From NCBI RefSeq assembly GCF_030580955.1, contig NZ_JAUQON010000008.1, forward strand, positions 232,449 to 296,448: 64,000 bases of DNA, in the 5' to 3' direction. This stretch comes from Hymenobacter convexus. GTDB lineage: Bacteria; Bacteroidota; Bacteroidia; Cytophagales; Hymenobacteraceae. The position numbers were made by a program, and so were the translations under genes. Shown piece by piece: positions 40,587 through 48,258 of this stretch. How positions within the stretch are numbered: position 1 is the stretch's first letter; every line of letters starts with the position of its first letter. The notes under the pieces are model-generated. The model ran no database searches, was not told where the DNA came from, and worked only from the letters and a program-made list of their open reading frames with translations.

Positions 40587-42874
40587 GCTACTCCGACGAG
40601 CGCCTGCTCGGCACCCCCATTACCCTGAGCAACTGTGACCGGGAGCCCATTCACATTCCGGGCGCCATTCAGCCCTACGGCTTCCTGCTGTGCCTCGATG
40701 AGCACACCCACCACATTGTGCAGGCCAGCGCCAACACCGAAACGTACCTCGGCCAGCCCGCCGAAAGCCTCATTGGCCGCACCCTCGACCGCGTGCTGGC
40801 GCCCGAACAGCAGGCGAAAGTAGAAGGCTTGTTTGATACGCTTGGCACGGCGCCCCAACTGCTGGGCGTGCAGCTCGATGGCGTGGCCGGGCAGCCCTAC
40901 TTCAAGCTCATCATGCACCGCTACGACGAAGTGCTGTGGCTGGAATTTGAGCCCGTAGAGCAGTTGGAAGGCACCACGCCTGACCTGAGCTTCCTGAACG
41001 CGGCCATGGGCCAGATGCTGGCCGCGGCCACCGTGCTGGAGTTTTGCCAGCACACCGTGGACCAGGTGCGGGCCCTCACAGGCTTCGACCGGGTGGCCAT
41101 CTACCGCTTTGCGGCGGATGAGAGCGGCGAAGTCATTGCCGAAGCCAAGCGCGCCGACCTCGACCCCTGGCTGGGCATTCATTACCCGGCCACCGACATT
41201 CCGCAGCAGGCCCGGGCCATGTACCTCAAAAACTGGCTGCGCTTCATTCCGGATGCCGGCTACGCGCCCGTGCCGTTGGTGCCGGTGCGCAACCCGGCCT
41301 CCGGCCGCCCGCCCGACATGACGTACGCCGTGCTGCGGAGCGTGTCGCCCATCCACCTGGAGTACTTGCGCAACATGGGCTCGGGCGCAACCATGACCAT
41401 TTCGCTCATCCAAGAGGGCAAGCTGTGGGGCATGGTGACGTGCCACCACCTCACGCCCCGACTGGTGAGCTACGAGCTGCGCGACCTGTGCCAGTTCATC
41501 GGCAAGACGTTTTCGGCCCTGCTCGGCAGCAAGGAACTGCTGGATAATACCGAGTACCAGCTTCGCATCAGCGAGCGGCAAAATGAGCTGTTTGAGCACG
41601 TCACGGTGTCGGGGCCGGCCAATTTTGTGGACGGCCTGTGCGGGCACTTTCCCACCATCAAGGATGTGTTCGACTGCGGCGGGGCGGCGGTGTGCTTCAA
41701 CGAGGAAATTACCACGCTAGGGGCCACGCCCTCGCGGGACCAAATCCGCGAGCTGCTGGCCTGGCTGCAGGAAAACGCCCCTCAGGACGTGTTTTCGACT
41801 TCGTCCTACGCCGCGCTCAACCCGGCGGGGCTGGCCTTCCGGGCCACGGCCAGCGGTATCATTGCCGCTTCGCTGGCCGATGCGCCCGGCAACTACCTGC
41901 TCTGGTTCCGGCCCGAGCAGGTGCGCACCGTGACCTGGGCCGGCCAGAACGAGAAGCCCCAGAAGCTGGCCGACGGCCAGATTTTTCTCTCCCCCCGTCA
42001 GTCGTTCGAAGCCTGGAAGCAGCTGGTGGAAAACACGGCCGCGCCCTGGAAGCCCGTGGAGCTGGAAGCGGTGAAGGACATTCGGCTGCGCATTTCCGAC
42101 ATCCGGCTCAAGGTGTTCAACGAGCTGCAGGCCCAGGCCCGCAGCCTCACCCGCCTCAACACCGAGCTGGCCCGCAGCAACGACGACCTCGACTCGTTTG
42201 CCTACGTGGCCTCGCACGACCTGAAGGAGCCCCTGCGCGGCATTCACAACTACGCCCTGTTTTTGCTGGAGGACTACGCCGACAAACTGGACGAGGAAGG
42301 CGTGCACCGCCTCCAGACCCTGGTGCGGCTGAGCCAGCGCATGGAGTCGCTGATTGAGTCGCTGCTGCAGCTCTCGCGCGTGGGCCGCGCCGAACTGGAG
42401 CTGGAAAAAATAGACCTGAACGACCTGCTGGAAGAAGTGCGCGACCTGCTGCAACTGCGGTTTGAGGAGACGCACACGCAGCTCATCGTGCGCCATAAGT
42501 TGCCCACCATCATGGGCGACCGGATTCGGATTCAGGAGGTGTTCAGCAACCTCTTCACGAACGCCATGAAGTACAACGACCGGCCGGAAAAGCTCATTCG
42601 GGTGGGAGAAGCGCCCACTGACACTTTTCCGGAGTTGAATCGCGCCAACTTTTACGTTTTTTACGTACAAGACAATGGTATCGGCATTGATGCCCGCCAC
42701 CAAACCAATATCTTCAAATTGTTTAAGCGCCTGCACACTCCGGAAAAGTACGGAGGAGGGACTGGCGCGGGCCTGGCCATTGCCAAAAAGATGGTTGAAA
42801 AACACGGCGGCAGCTTGTGGGTTGATTCCCAGCCCGGCCAGGGCGCCACTTTCTACTTTACTATTCCCAAATAA
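40568..42874 (+). CDS. bphP: Bacteriophytochrome histidine kinase
   Basis: 768 residues from the GTG at 40568; a GTG at 40583, overlapping the heme-oxygenase stop as GTGA, is equally good. Domains in order: PAS with the biliverdin-binding Cys (LSNCDREPIHIPGAIQPYGF, Cys23), GAF (YRFAADESGEVIAEAKRADL, HYPATDIPQQAR where PASDIP is usual), PHY with its tongue (LSPRQSFEAWKQLV), HisKA (VASHDLKEPLRG, His550) and the ATPase domain (NLFTNAMKYND, DNGIGID, GTGAGLAIAKKMVEKHGG). It should sense red/far-red light and phosphorylate a partner, most likely the response regulator encoded next. Confidence 0.94.
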   Translation: MDKPTVSYSDERLLGTPITLSNCDREPIHIPGAIQPYGFLLCLDEHTHHIVQASANTETYLGQPAESLIGRTLDRVLAPEQQAKVEGLFDTLGTAPQLLGVQLDGVAGQPYFKLIMHRYDEVLWLEFEPVEQLEGTTPDLSFLNAAMGQMLAAATVLEFCQHTVDQVRALTGFDRVAIYRFAADESGEVIAEAKRADLDPWLGIHYPATDIPQQARAMYLKNWLRFIPDAGYAPVPLVPVRNPASGRPPDMTYAVLRSVSPIHLEYLRNMGSGATMTISLIQEGKLWGMVTCHHLTPRLVSYELRDLCQFIGKTFSALLGSKELLDNTEYQLRISERQNELFEHVTVSGPANFVDGLCGHFPTIKDVFDCGGAAVCFNEEITTLGATPSRDQIRELLAWLQENAPQDVFSTSSYAALNPAGLAFRATASGIIAASLADAPGNYLLWFRPEQVRTVTWAGQNEKPQKLADGQIFLSPRQSFEAWKQLVENTAAPWKPVELEAVKDIRLRISDIRLKVFNELQAQARSLTRLNTELARSNDDLDSFAYVASHDLKEPLRGIHNYALFLLEDYADKLDEEGVHRLQTLVRLSQRMESLIESLLQLSRVGRAELELEKIDLNDLLEEVRDLLQLRFEETHTQLIVRHKLPTIMGDRIRIQEVFSNLFTNAMKYNDRPEKLIRVGEAPTDTFPELNRANFYVFYVQDNGIGIDARHQTNIFKLFKRLHTPEKYGGGTGAGLAIAKKMVEKHGGSLWVDSQPGQGATFYFTIPK

Positions 42875-42880
42875 TCAGTC

Positions 42881-43327
42881 GTGCTGTTATCGCCCCTCAA
42901 ACCCATCCTTGTTGTAGAAGACAGTGCCGAAGACTTCATGGCCCTGAGCCGGGTGTTTCGGAAGCACGCCCTGCAAAACCCGGTGCTGCGTTGCGAAGAT
43001 GGCGACCAGGCCTTGGAGTACCTGCAGGGCTACGGCAAAACCGTGGGCTGGCCCCAGACGTTGCCCGCCTTTGTGCTGCTCGACCTGAACATGCCCGGCA
43101 CCGACGGCCGCGCCGTGCTCGAAATCATGAAGCGCGACCCCAAGCTGCAATCCATCCCCGTCATCGTGTTCAGCACCTCGACCAGCGCCGGCGACATTGC
43201 CGACTGCTACCAGATGGGCGCCAACAGCTACCTGACGAAGCCCATTGAGTACGCGGCCCTGGAGGAGAAAATCCGCCACGCCATTCAATACTGGCTGGAA
43301 ACGGCGGAATTGCCGAAGGCTTTGTAG
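42881..43327 (+). CDS. Single-domain response regulator (Rcp1-like)
   Basis: 148 residues starting with GTG. It is a stand-alone receiver: LVVEDSAEDF, phospho-acceptor Asp68 in FVLLDLNMPGTDG, the Thr/Ser FSTSTSAGD and the Lys LTKPIEYAAL. There is no output domain. Its position six bases after bphP matches the phytochrome/Rcp1 pairs of cyanobacteria and other bacteria, where the receiver accepts phosphate from the phytochrome kinase. It might pass phosphate on through the kinase encoded next. Confidence 0.92.
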   Translation: MLLSPLKPILVVEDSAEDFMALSRVFRKHALQNPVLRCEDGDQALEYLQGYGKTVGWPQTLPAFVLLDLNMPGTDGRAVLEIMKRDPKLQSIPVIVFSTSTSAGDIADCYQMGANSYLTKPIEYAALEEKIRHAIQYWLETAELPKAL

Positions 43328-43338
43328 GAGGACGGTAC

Positions 43339-44571
43339 ATGAAGAAGATTCTACTCGTTGACGACAACGAGCAAGACCGCGCCCTGTACCGCCGCTACCT
43401 GGGCCGCCACCTGGGCTTTGAAAGCATCAGCTTTGAGGAAGCCACCACGGGCGAGGAAGCGCGGAATCAGTTTCTGGCCCACCGCCCCGACTGCGTGCTG
43501 CTCGACTATAACCTGCCCGATGCCGACGGGCTCGACATCCTAGCCGACCTGAAAACCCTGACGCCGCCCGATAGCCTGTGCGTGGTGATGGTGACCGGCG
43601 GCGGCAGCGAGGAGTTGGCCGTGCGCGCCCTCAACACCGGAGCCCTCGACTACTTGGTGAAGCGGCAGTTCGACCAGGAATTGCTGGTGAAAACGGTGCT
43701 CCACGCCATCGAGAAAAACGAGTGGCGGCAGTACGTGGCCCGCTACCACGAGGAACTGCGCGCCGTGAACCAGCAGCTGCGCGAGTCGCTGGACGCCCTG
43801 ACGGAAACACGCCACGAAATCACCCTCAAAAACGCCCAGCTCACGGCGGCCAACACCGACCTGGCCCGCGCCAACCTCGACCTCGACAACTTCGTGTACG
43901 CGGCCTCGCACGACCTGAAGCAGCCCGTGGATAACCTGCGCGGGCTGTTTGAGGAACTGCGTAGCTCCGCCACGTTTCACGACCCGGAAGCCGGCGTGGT
44001 GCTGGGCTTAGTCGATTCCTCGCTGCAGGACCTGAGCAAAACCATTGAGGACCTGTCGGCCGTGGTGCAGGCCGAGCGCATGACCGGCGGCCAGCCCACC
44101 GAAAAAGTAGTGCTGGCCGACCTCACCAAGGAGGTGCTCACCCTACTGCAGCCCCAGGTAGCGGCGGCGCAGGGCACGGTGGAAACGGATTTTGCTGCCC
44201 TGCCCACCCTGCAGGTGGAGCGCGGCAGCCTGCGCACCATTCTGCTCAACCTGCTGAGCAATGCGCTGAAGTACCGCTCCCCCGACCGGCCGGCCCGGGT
44301 GCAGGTACGGGCCTGCCTCGACGCGGGCCAGCCGTTGCTGGAAGTGCGCGACAATGGCCTGGGCATCGACATGGAGCGGCACGGCACGGAGCTATTTCAA
44401 CTGTTTCGGCGCTTCCACCCGCAGGCCTCGTCGGGCACGGGCGTGGGACTGTTTCTGGTGAACCGGCTGGTGCAGGCCCAGGGCGGCCACATCGAAGTAA
44501 TGAGCAAGGAAGGCGAAGGCACGCTGTTTCGGCTGTATTTGGGGCCGGCGGTGGGCGAAACCGGCCGGTAA
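43339..44571 (+). CDS. Receiver-histidine kinase (REC at N-terminus)
   Basis: 410 residues. Receiver domain first (LLVDDNEQDRALYRRYLG, Asp56 in CVLLDYNLPDADG, VKRQFDQELLV), a coiled-coil linker (residues about 130-185), then HisKA (VYAASHDLKQPVDNL, His191) and an ATPase domain (NLLSNALKYRS, DNGLGID, GTGVGLFLVNRLVQAQGG). No sensor domain is present, so its input is probably phosphate from the phytochrome or its receiver, directly or in a relay. The start codon follows the previous stop by 11 bases; probably one operon. Confidence 0.9.
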   Translation: MKKILLVDDNEQDRALYRRYLGRHLGFESISFEEATTGEEARNQFLAHRPDCVLLDYNLPDADGLDILADLKTLTPPDSLCVVMVTGGGSEELAVRALNTGALDYLVKRQFDQELLVKTVLHAIEKNEWRQYVARYHEELRAVNQQLRESLDALTETRHEITLKNAQLTAANTDLARANLDLDNFVYAASHDLKQPVDNLRGLFEELRSSATFHDPEAGVVLGLVDSSLQDLSKTIEDLSAVVQAERMTGGQPTEKVVLADLTKEVLTLLQPQVAAAQGTVETDFAALPTLQVERGSLRTILLNLLSNALKYRSPDRPARVQVRACLDAGQPLLEVRDNGLGIDMERHGTELFQLFRRFHPQASSGTGVGLFLVNRLVQAQGGHIEVMSKEGEGTLFRLYLGPAVGETGR

Positions 44572-44673
44572 GTGCGGCCTTGAAGCCTCGCTGGCCGTTA
44601 ATTTGCTGGCCAACGGAGACGCGGAACCCTAAAAGTCCGTTTAAGCCGTTAAAATCCGTTCAATCCGTGGTCC

Positions 44674-47034
44674 ATGAAATTATTTAAGTCCTCCGACCTA
44701 ATCCGCAAAAGCAAGTACATCAGCCGCGATTTGAGCTGGCTGCGCTTCAACTACCGCGTGCTCGACCAGGCGCAGGATGCCGGTCGGGGCTTGTTTGATA
44801 AGCTTAAGTTTCTGGCCATCACGAGTTCGAACCTCGACGAGTTTTTTATGATTCGCGTGGGCTCGCTCTACAACTATCTCGACTACGGCAAGGAGCGGAT
44901 TGACTACTCCGGTCTGCGCGAGCTGCCCTTCCGGCGCAAGCTGCTCGATTTCGCGCACCGCTTCGTGAACGACCAGAGCCTGACCTATCTGAACGAGCTG
45001 AAGCCTAATTTTGAGAAAAACGGTTTCAATATCTTGAAGATGAGCGACCTGACGGAGCTCGAAATCAAGAAGGCCGACGGGTATTTCAAGAACACCGTGT
45101 TTCCGCTGCTAACGCCAATGGTGTACGACTCGTACCACGGCTTCCCGCTGATGATGAACCAGATGCTCATCTTCGGGGTGGTCACGCGCATCGGCAATGG
45201 CTTGGCCGTGGGACTAGATGGCGAGGCCGAGAAAGGGCAGGAGCGCCTCACCTTCGTGCAGATTCCGCAGAACCTGACTCGGTTTTTTGAGCTCACGCGC
45301 AAGGATAAGGTCATTTTTGTGCCCATCGAGGAAGTGGTGCGCGAGTTTCTGCCGCGCCTGTTCCGCAACGTGGAGATTGTGTCGGCCGACCTTTTCCGTA
45401 TCACCCGCAACGGCGATTTCACGCTGGAAGAGTCCGACGACATTGACAACGACTTCATCAAGGAAATTCAGGTGGGCCTGAAAACCCGCAAGCGCGGCCG
45501 CGTGGTGCGCGTGGAAGTGGAACCCAACGCCTCGGCCAGCCTTATGCAGGTGCTGCGCGAGCGGTGGAATATCGACAATGGCAACGTATTCGTCATCAAT
45601 TCGTTGATTGACCTAAAGGGCCTGTGGCAGATTGTGCGGCACCCCAATTTCCGGGGCAAAACCGCCAAAATGCCTTCTCCCGTGCAGCCGCTCAGCCTGC
45701 CCGAAGGCGCCGAGGAAAACCTCTTCGAGTACCTCAAGCACCACGATGTGTTGCTGCACCACCCTTACAACAGCATCGACCCCATGGTGCGCCTGCTGGA
45801 GCAAGCCGCCGTCGACCCGCACGTGCTAGGCATCAAGCAAACCATCTACCGCCTGGCCGATGATTCTCGCGTGTCGGCCGCGCTGCTGAAAGCGGCCGAG
45901 AATGGCAAGCACGTTTCGGTTCTATTTGAAGTGAAAGCGCGCTTTGACGAGGAGAAGAACATCCGCGAAGGCGCGCGGCTGGAAAAGGCCGGCTGCTTTG
46001 TGATTTACGGGGTGAGCAAGTACAAGACGCACACCAAGCTGCTCATGATTATCCGCAAGGAAGGGGAGAAGGTGACGCGCTATGTGCACATCGGCTCGGG
46101 CAACTACAACGAGCAAACCTCGCGCCTCTACACCGACGTTAGCTTGCTCACGACCAACGACGTGTATGGCCACGACGTGTCGGAATTCTTCAACGTCATC
46201 ACCGGGCACTCGCAGCCCGACGATTATGAGTACCTCATCACGGCGCCGAAAGACATGCGGCAGCAGCTCATTCACCTCATCCGCGAGGAAGTGAAGCACG
46301 CCAAAAAGGGCTTGCCCAGTGGCATCGTGATGAAGATGAACTCGCTCGAAGACAAGGAAATTATCGACGAGTTCTACCGGGCGGCGAAGGCGGGGGTGCC
46401 CATTCGATTCATCGTGCGGGGCATTTGCTGCCTGCGCCCGGGCCGGCCGGGGCTGAGCGAAAACATCGAGGTGCGCAGCATCGTGGGTGATTACCTGGAG
46501 CACACCCGCCTGTTTTATTTCCACAACGGCGGCGATGCCAAGGTATATGCTGGCTCGGCCGATATCATGGTGCGCTCCTTTGACCGACGCATTGAAGCGC
46601 TGTTTCTGATAGTTAATCCGCAGCTTAAGCGCGAGGCCATCAATATTCTGATGATGAACATGATGGATAACCAAAATAGCTACCTGATGCGGGAAGACGG
46701 CGCCTACATCCGGCAGCGCCCGGCCCCCGGCGAACCGGTGGTGAACGTGCACCGCGACTTCTTCAAACGCGACGAAGCCCAACTGGCCACGGCCACTCCG
46801 GAAGGCATGCTGGCCCTGCTGGGTGTGCAGGCCCAGCGCCGCCTCGACCAGGCCGCTGCCCTCGAGGCAGAGACCGAAGCCGCCGCTGTTGCTGTGGCCG
46901 AAGCGCAGGAGGCTACAACGGAAACGGATGAGGCCTTCGGCGAAGGCGACGTGGAGGATACCTGCGAGGACGACTCCACCCCGGTCGGGCACGTGGACGA
47001 GAATGCAATAACGCCCGCTACGGCCCGGGTGTAG
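44674..47034 (+). CDS. ppk1: Polyphosphate kinase 1
   Basis: 786 residues. The N-terminal part has YISRDLSWLRFNYRVLDQAQ and FLAITSSNLDEFFMIRVGSL. The catalytic part has KYKTHTKLLMIIRK with the phosphorylated His453, YVHIGSGNYNEQTSRLYTDV, and LEHTRLFYFHNGGDAK with His610, the equivalents of E. coli His435 and His592. It polymerises the gamma-phosphate of ATP into polyphosphate. The last 100 residues add an acidic Glu/Ala-rich tail absent from the core. About 100 bases separate it from the receiver-kinase; an exopolyphosphatase gene converges on it. Confidence 0.95.
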   Translation: MKLFKSSDLIRKSKYISRDLSWLRFNYRVLDQAQDAGRGLFDKLKFLAITSSNLDEFFMIRVGSLYNYLDYGKERIDYSGLRELPFRRKLLDFAHRFVNDQSLTYLNELKPNFEKNGFNILKMSDLTELEIKKADGYFKNTVFPLLTPMVYDSYHGFPLMMNQMLIFGVVTRIGNGLAVGLDGEAEKGQERLTFVQIPQNLTRFFELTRKDKVIFVPIEEVVREFLPRLFRNVEIVSADLFRITRNGDFTLEESDDIDNDFIKEIQVGLKTRKRGRVVRVEVEPNASASLMQVLRERWNIDNGNVFVINSLIDLKGLWQIVRHPNFRGKTAKMPSPVQPLSLPEGAEENLFEYLKHHDVLLHHPYNSIDPMVRLLEQAAVDPHVLGIKQTIYRLADDSRVSAALLKAAENGKHVSVLFEVKARFDEEKNIREGARLEKAGCFVIYGVSKYKTHTKLLMIIRKEGEKVTRYVHIGSGNYNEQTSRLYTDVSLLTTNDVYGHDVSEFFNVITGHSQPDDYEYLITAPKDMRQQLIHLIREEVKHAKKGLPSGIVMKMNSLEDKEIIDEFYRAAKAGVPIRFIVRGICCLRPGRPGLSENIEVRSIVGDYLEHTRLFYFHNGGDAKVYAGSADIMVRSFDRRIEALFLIVNPQLKREAINILMMNMMDNQNSYLMREDGAYIRQRPAPGEPVVNVHRDFFKRDEAQLATATPEGMLALLGVQAQRRLDQAAALEAETEAAAVAVAEAQEATTETDEAFGEGDVEDTCEDDSTPVGHVDENAITPATARV

Positions 47035-47058
47035 GGGGACTGGTAGGAACTATAAGGA

Positions 47059-47151
47059 CAGTGTCATCCTGAGCGCAGCGAAGGACCTTATCACGCTAGA
47101 ACGAACTGTTCACCGTGAATAAGGTCCTTCGCTGCGCTCAGGATGACACTG
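47059..47151. repeat. Long palindromic intergenic repeat, copy 4
   Basis: 33-base perfect arms (47059-47091 and 47119-47151), core CAGTGTCATCCTGAGCGCAG, nearly identical in its core to copy 1. It lies between the convergent genes ppk1 and ppx. Confidence 0.9.
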
Positions 47152-47166
47152 CCTTTTTATCTACCG

Positions 47167-48156
47167 CTACTCCATTTCGGCCGGCGAGTTCTGCACATCG
47201 GGGACGGGCAAGCGGGCGGGGTGGCCGCCTTCGGGATTTAGCTCGTCGAAGAAGTCTTCGAACAGGGCCTGCAACATGCCGTCTTTCAGGCCGATGTCGG
47301 GCACCACCATGTTGTTGACGTTGGCCCACTGCATGGCCGAAAGGTAGATGTGGCCGGCGGGCACGATGACGTCGGCCCGGTCGGGGTTGAGCATGGCCAC
47401 GTTCACGCGTTCGTTCATGCTCAGGCCGGCGAGGCGGTCGAGGGTGGTGACGAGGCTGCGGCGGGTCACCGGTTTATCGGGAGCCGCGGAAGTGAGGCTG
47501 TAGAGCTTGTTGATGTTGCCGCCCGTGCCGATGGCGCGCGTGACGTGGTATTGGCGGGCGTTGTGGCGCACCCAGGCTTCCATGCGGGTCCAGAGTTCGT
47601 TCTGGGCATCGGTGCTGGCGGCACCGCTTTCTTCCTGTTGCATGCGCCGGATGGAGCCGATTTCGAACGACTGAGCGGCCACCTTGCGGCGGTCGTGGTA
47701 GATGTTGAACTCGGTGCTGCCGCCGCCTACGTCGATGTGGAGGTAGTGGCGCTTATCTTCCAGCACGTGCTCGATAACGCGGTTGATGTAAAACGCTTCG
47801 TCCTGGCCGTCAATCACCTTGATTTCCATGCCCAACTGCTCGCGCACGCGGGCCACGATGGACGCGCCGTTGGCGGCTGAGCGCATGGCCGAAGTGGCGC
47901 AGATGAGGTAGTGGGCCACGCTGTGCACCTCCATCAGCAGCTTGAGCGAGTGCAGGAACTTGACGAACTGCTCCTCCTTGGCGGGCGAAATCTCGCCGGT
48001 GGCAAACACGTCCTCGCCCAGCCGCATGGGGAAGCGCACGTATTCTACGCGCTTGAGGCGGTAGCGGCCCTCGTAATACAAAACCGCCGAAATCTGGCAC
48101 CGTACGGCGTTGGACCCAATATCAATGGCGGCGAGCTTACGGAGGGGAAAATTCAT
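47167..48156 (-). CDS. ppx: Ppx/GppA-family exopolyphosphatase
   Basis: 329 residues from the ATG at 48156. The sugar-kinase/actin fold begins LAAIDIGSNAVRCQIS (phosphate 1), with later motifs HYLHIDVGGGSTEFNIYHD (phosphate 2) and RAIGTGGNINKLYSL. Ppx hydrolyses terminal phosphate from polyphosphate; GppA also acts on pppGpp. Next to ppk1 the polyphosphate role is likely. A -7 box TACCTTTG lies 30 bases before the ATG and touches a long palindrome. The frame extends upstream to 48225 but only across that promoter region. Confidence 0.9.
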   Translation of the reverse strand: MNFPLRKLAAIDIGSNAVRCQISAVLYYEGRYRLKRVEYVRFPMRLGEDVFATGEISPAKEEQFVKFLHSLKLLMEVHSVAHYLICATSAMRSAANGASIVARVREQLGMEIKVIDGQDEAFYINRVIEHVLEDKRHYLHIDVGGGSTEFNIYHDRRKVAAQSFEIGSIRRMQQEESGAASTDAQNELWTRMEAWVRHNARQYHVTRAIGTGGNINKLYSLTSAAPDKPVTRRSLVTTLDRLAGLSMNERVNVAMLNPDRADVIVPAGHIYLSAMQWANVNNMVVPDIGLKDGMLQALFEDFFDELNPEGGHPARLPVPDVQNSPAEME

Positions 48157-48185
48157 GCAGGAAATGGCAGGATTGAATAAAAGCC

Positions 48186-48193
48186 CAAAGGTA
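48186..48193 (-). promoter_or_regulatory. Candidate -7 box for ppx, overlapping a palindrome
   Basis: Minus-strand TACCTTTG, an exact TAnnTTTG match 29 bases before the ATG. Its upstream end lies in the 27-bp palindrome at 48190-48256. Confidence 0.45.
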
Positions 48194-48256
48194 AGCCGCG
48201 GCGGAGTTGCTGGCGCACGTCGCATACGCGCGCCAGCAACTCCGCCGCGGCTTACC
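48190..48256. repeat. Perfect 27-bp inverted repeat between 48259 gene and ppx
   Basis: Perfect arms 48190-48216 and 48230-48256 (core GGTAAGCCGCGGCGGAGTTG) with a 13-base centre. It is unrelated to the GTCAT-type repeat family. It starts two bases after the stop of the 48259 gene, so it probably terminates that transcript, while its far end overlaps the ppx -7 box. Confidence 0.85.
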
Positions 48257-48258
48257 GC

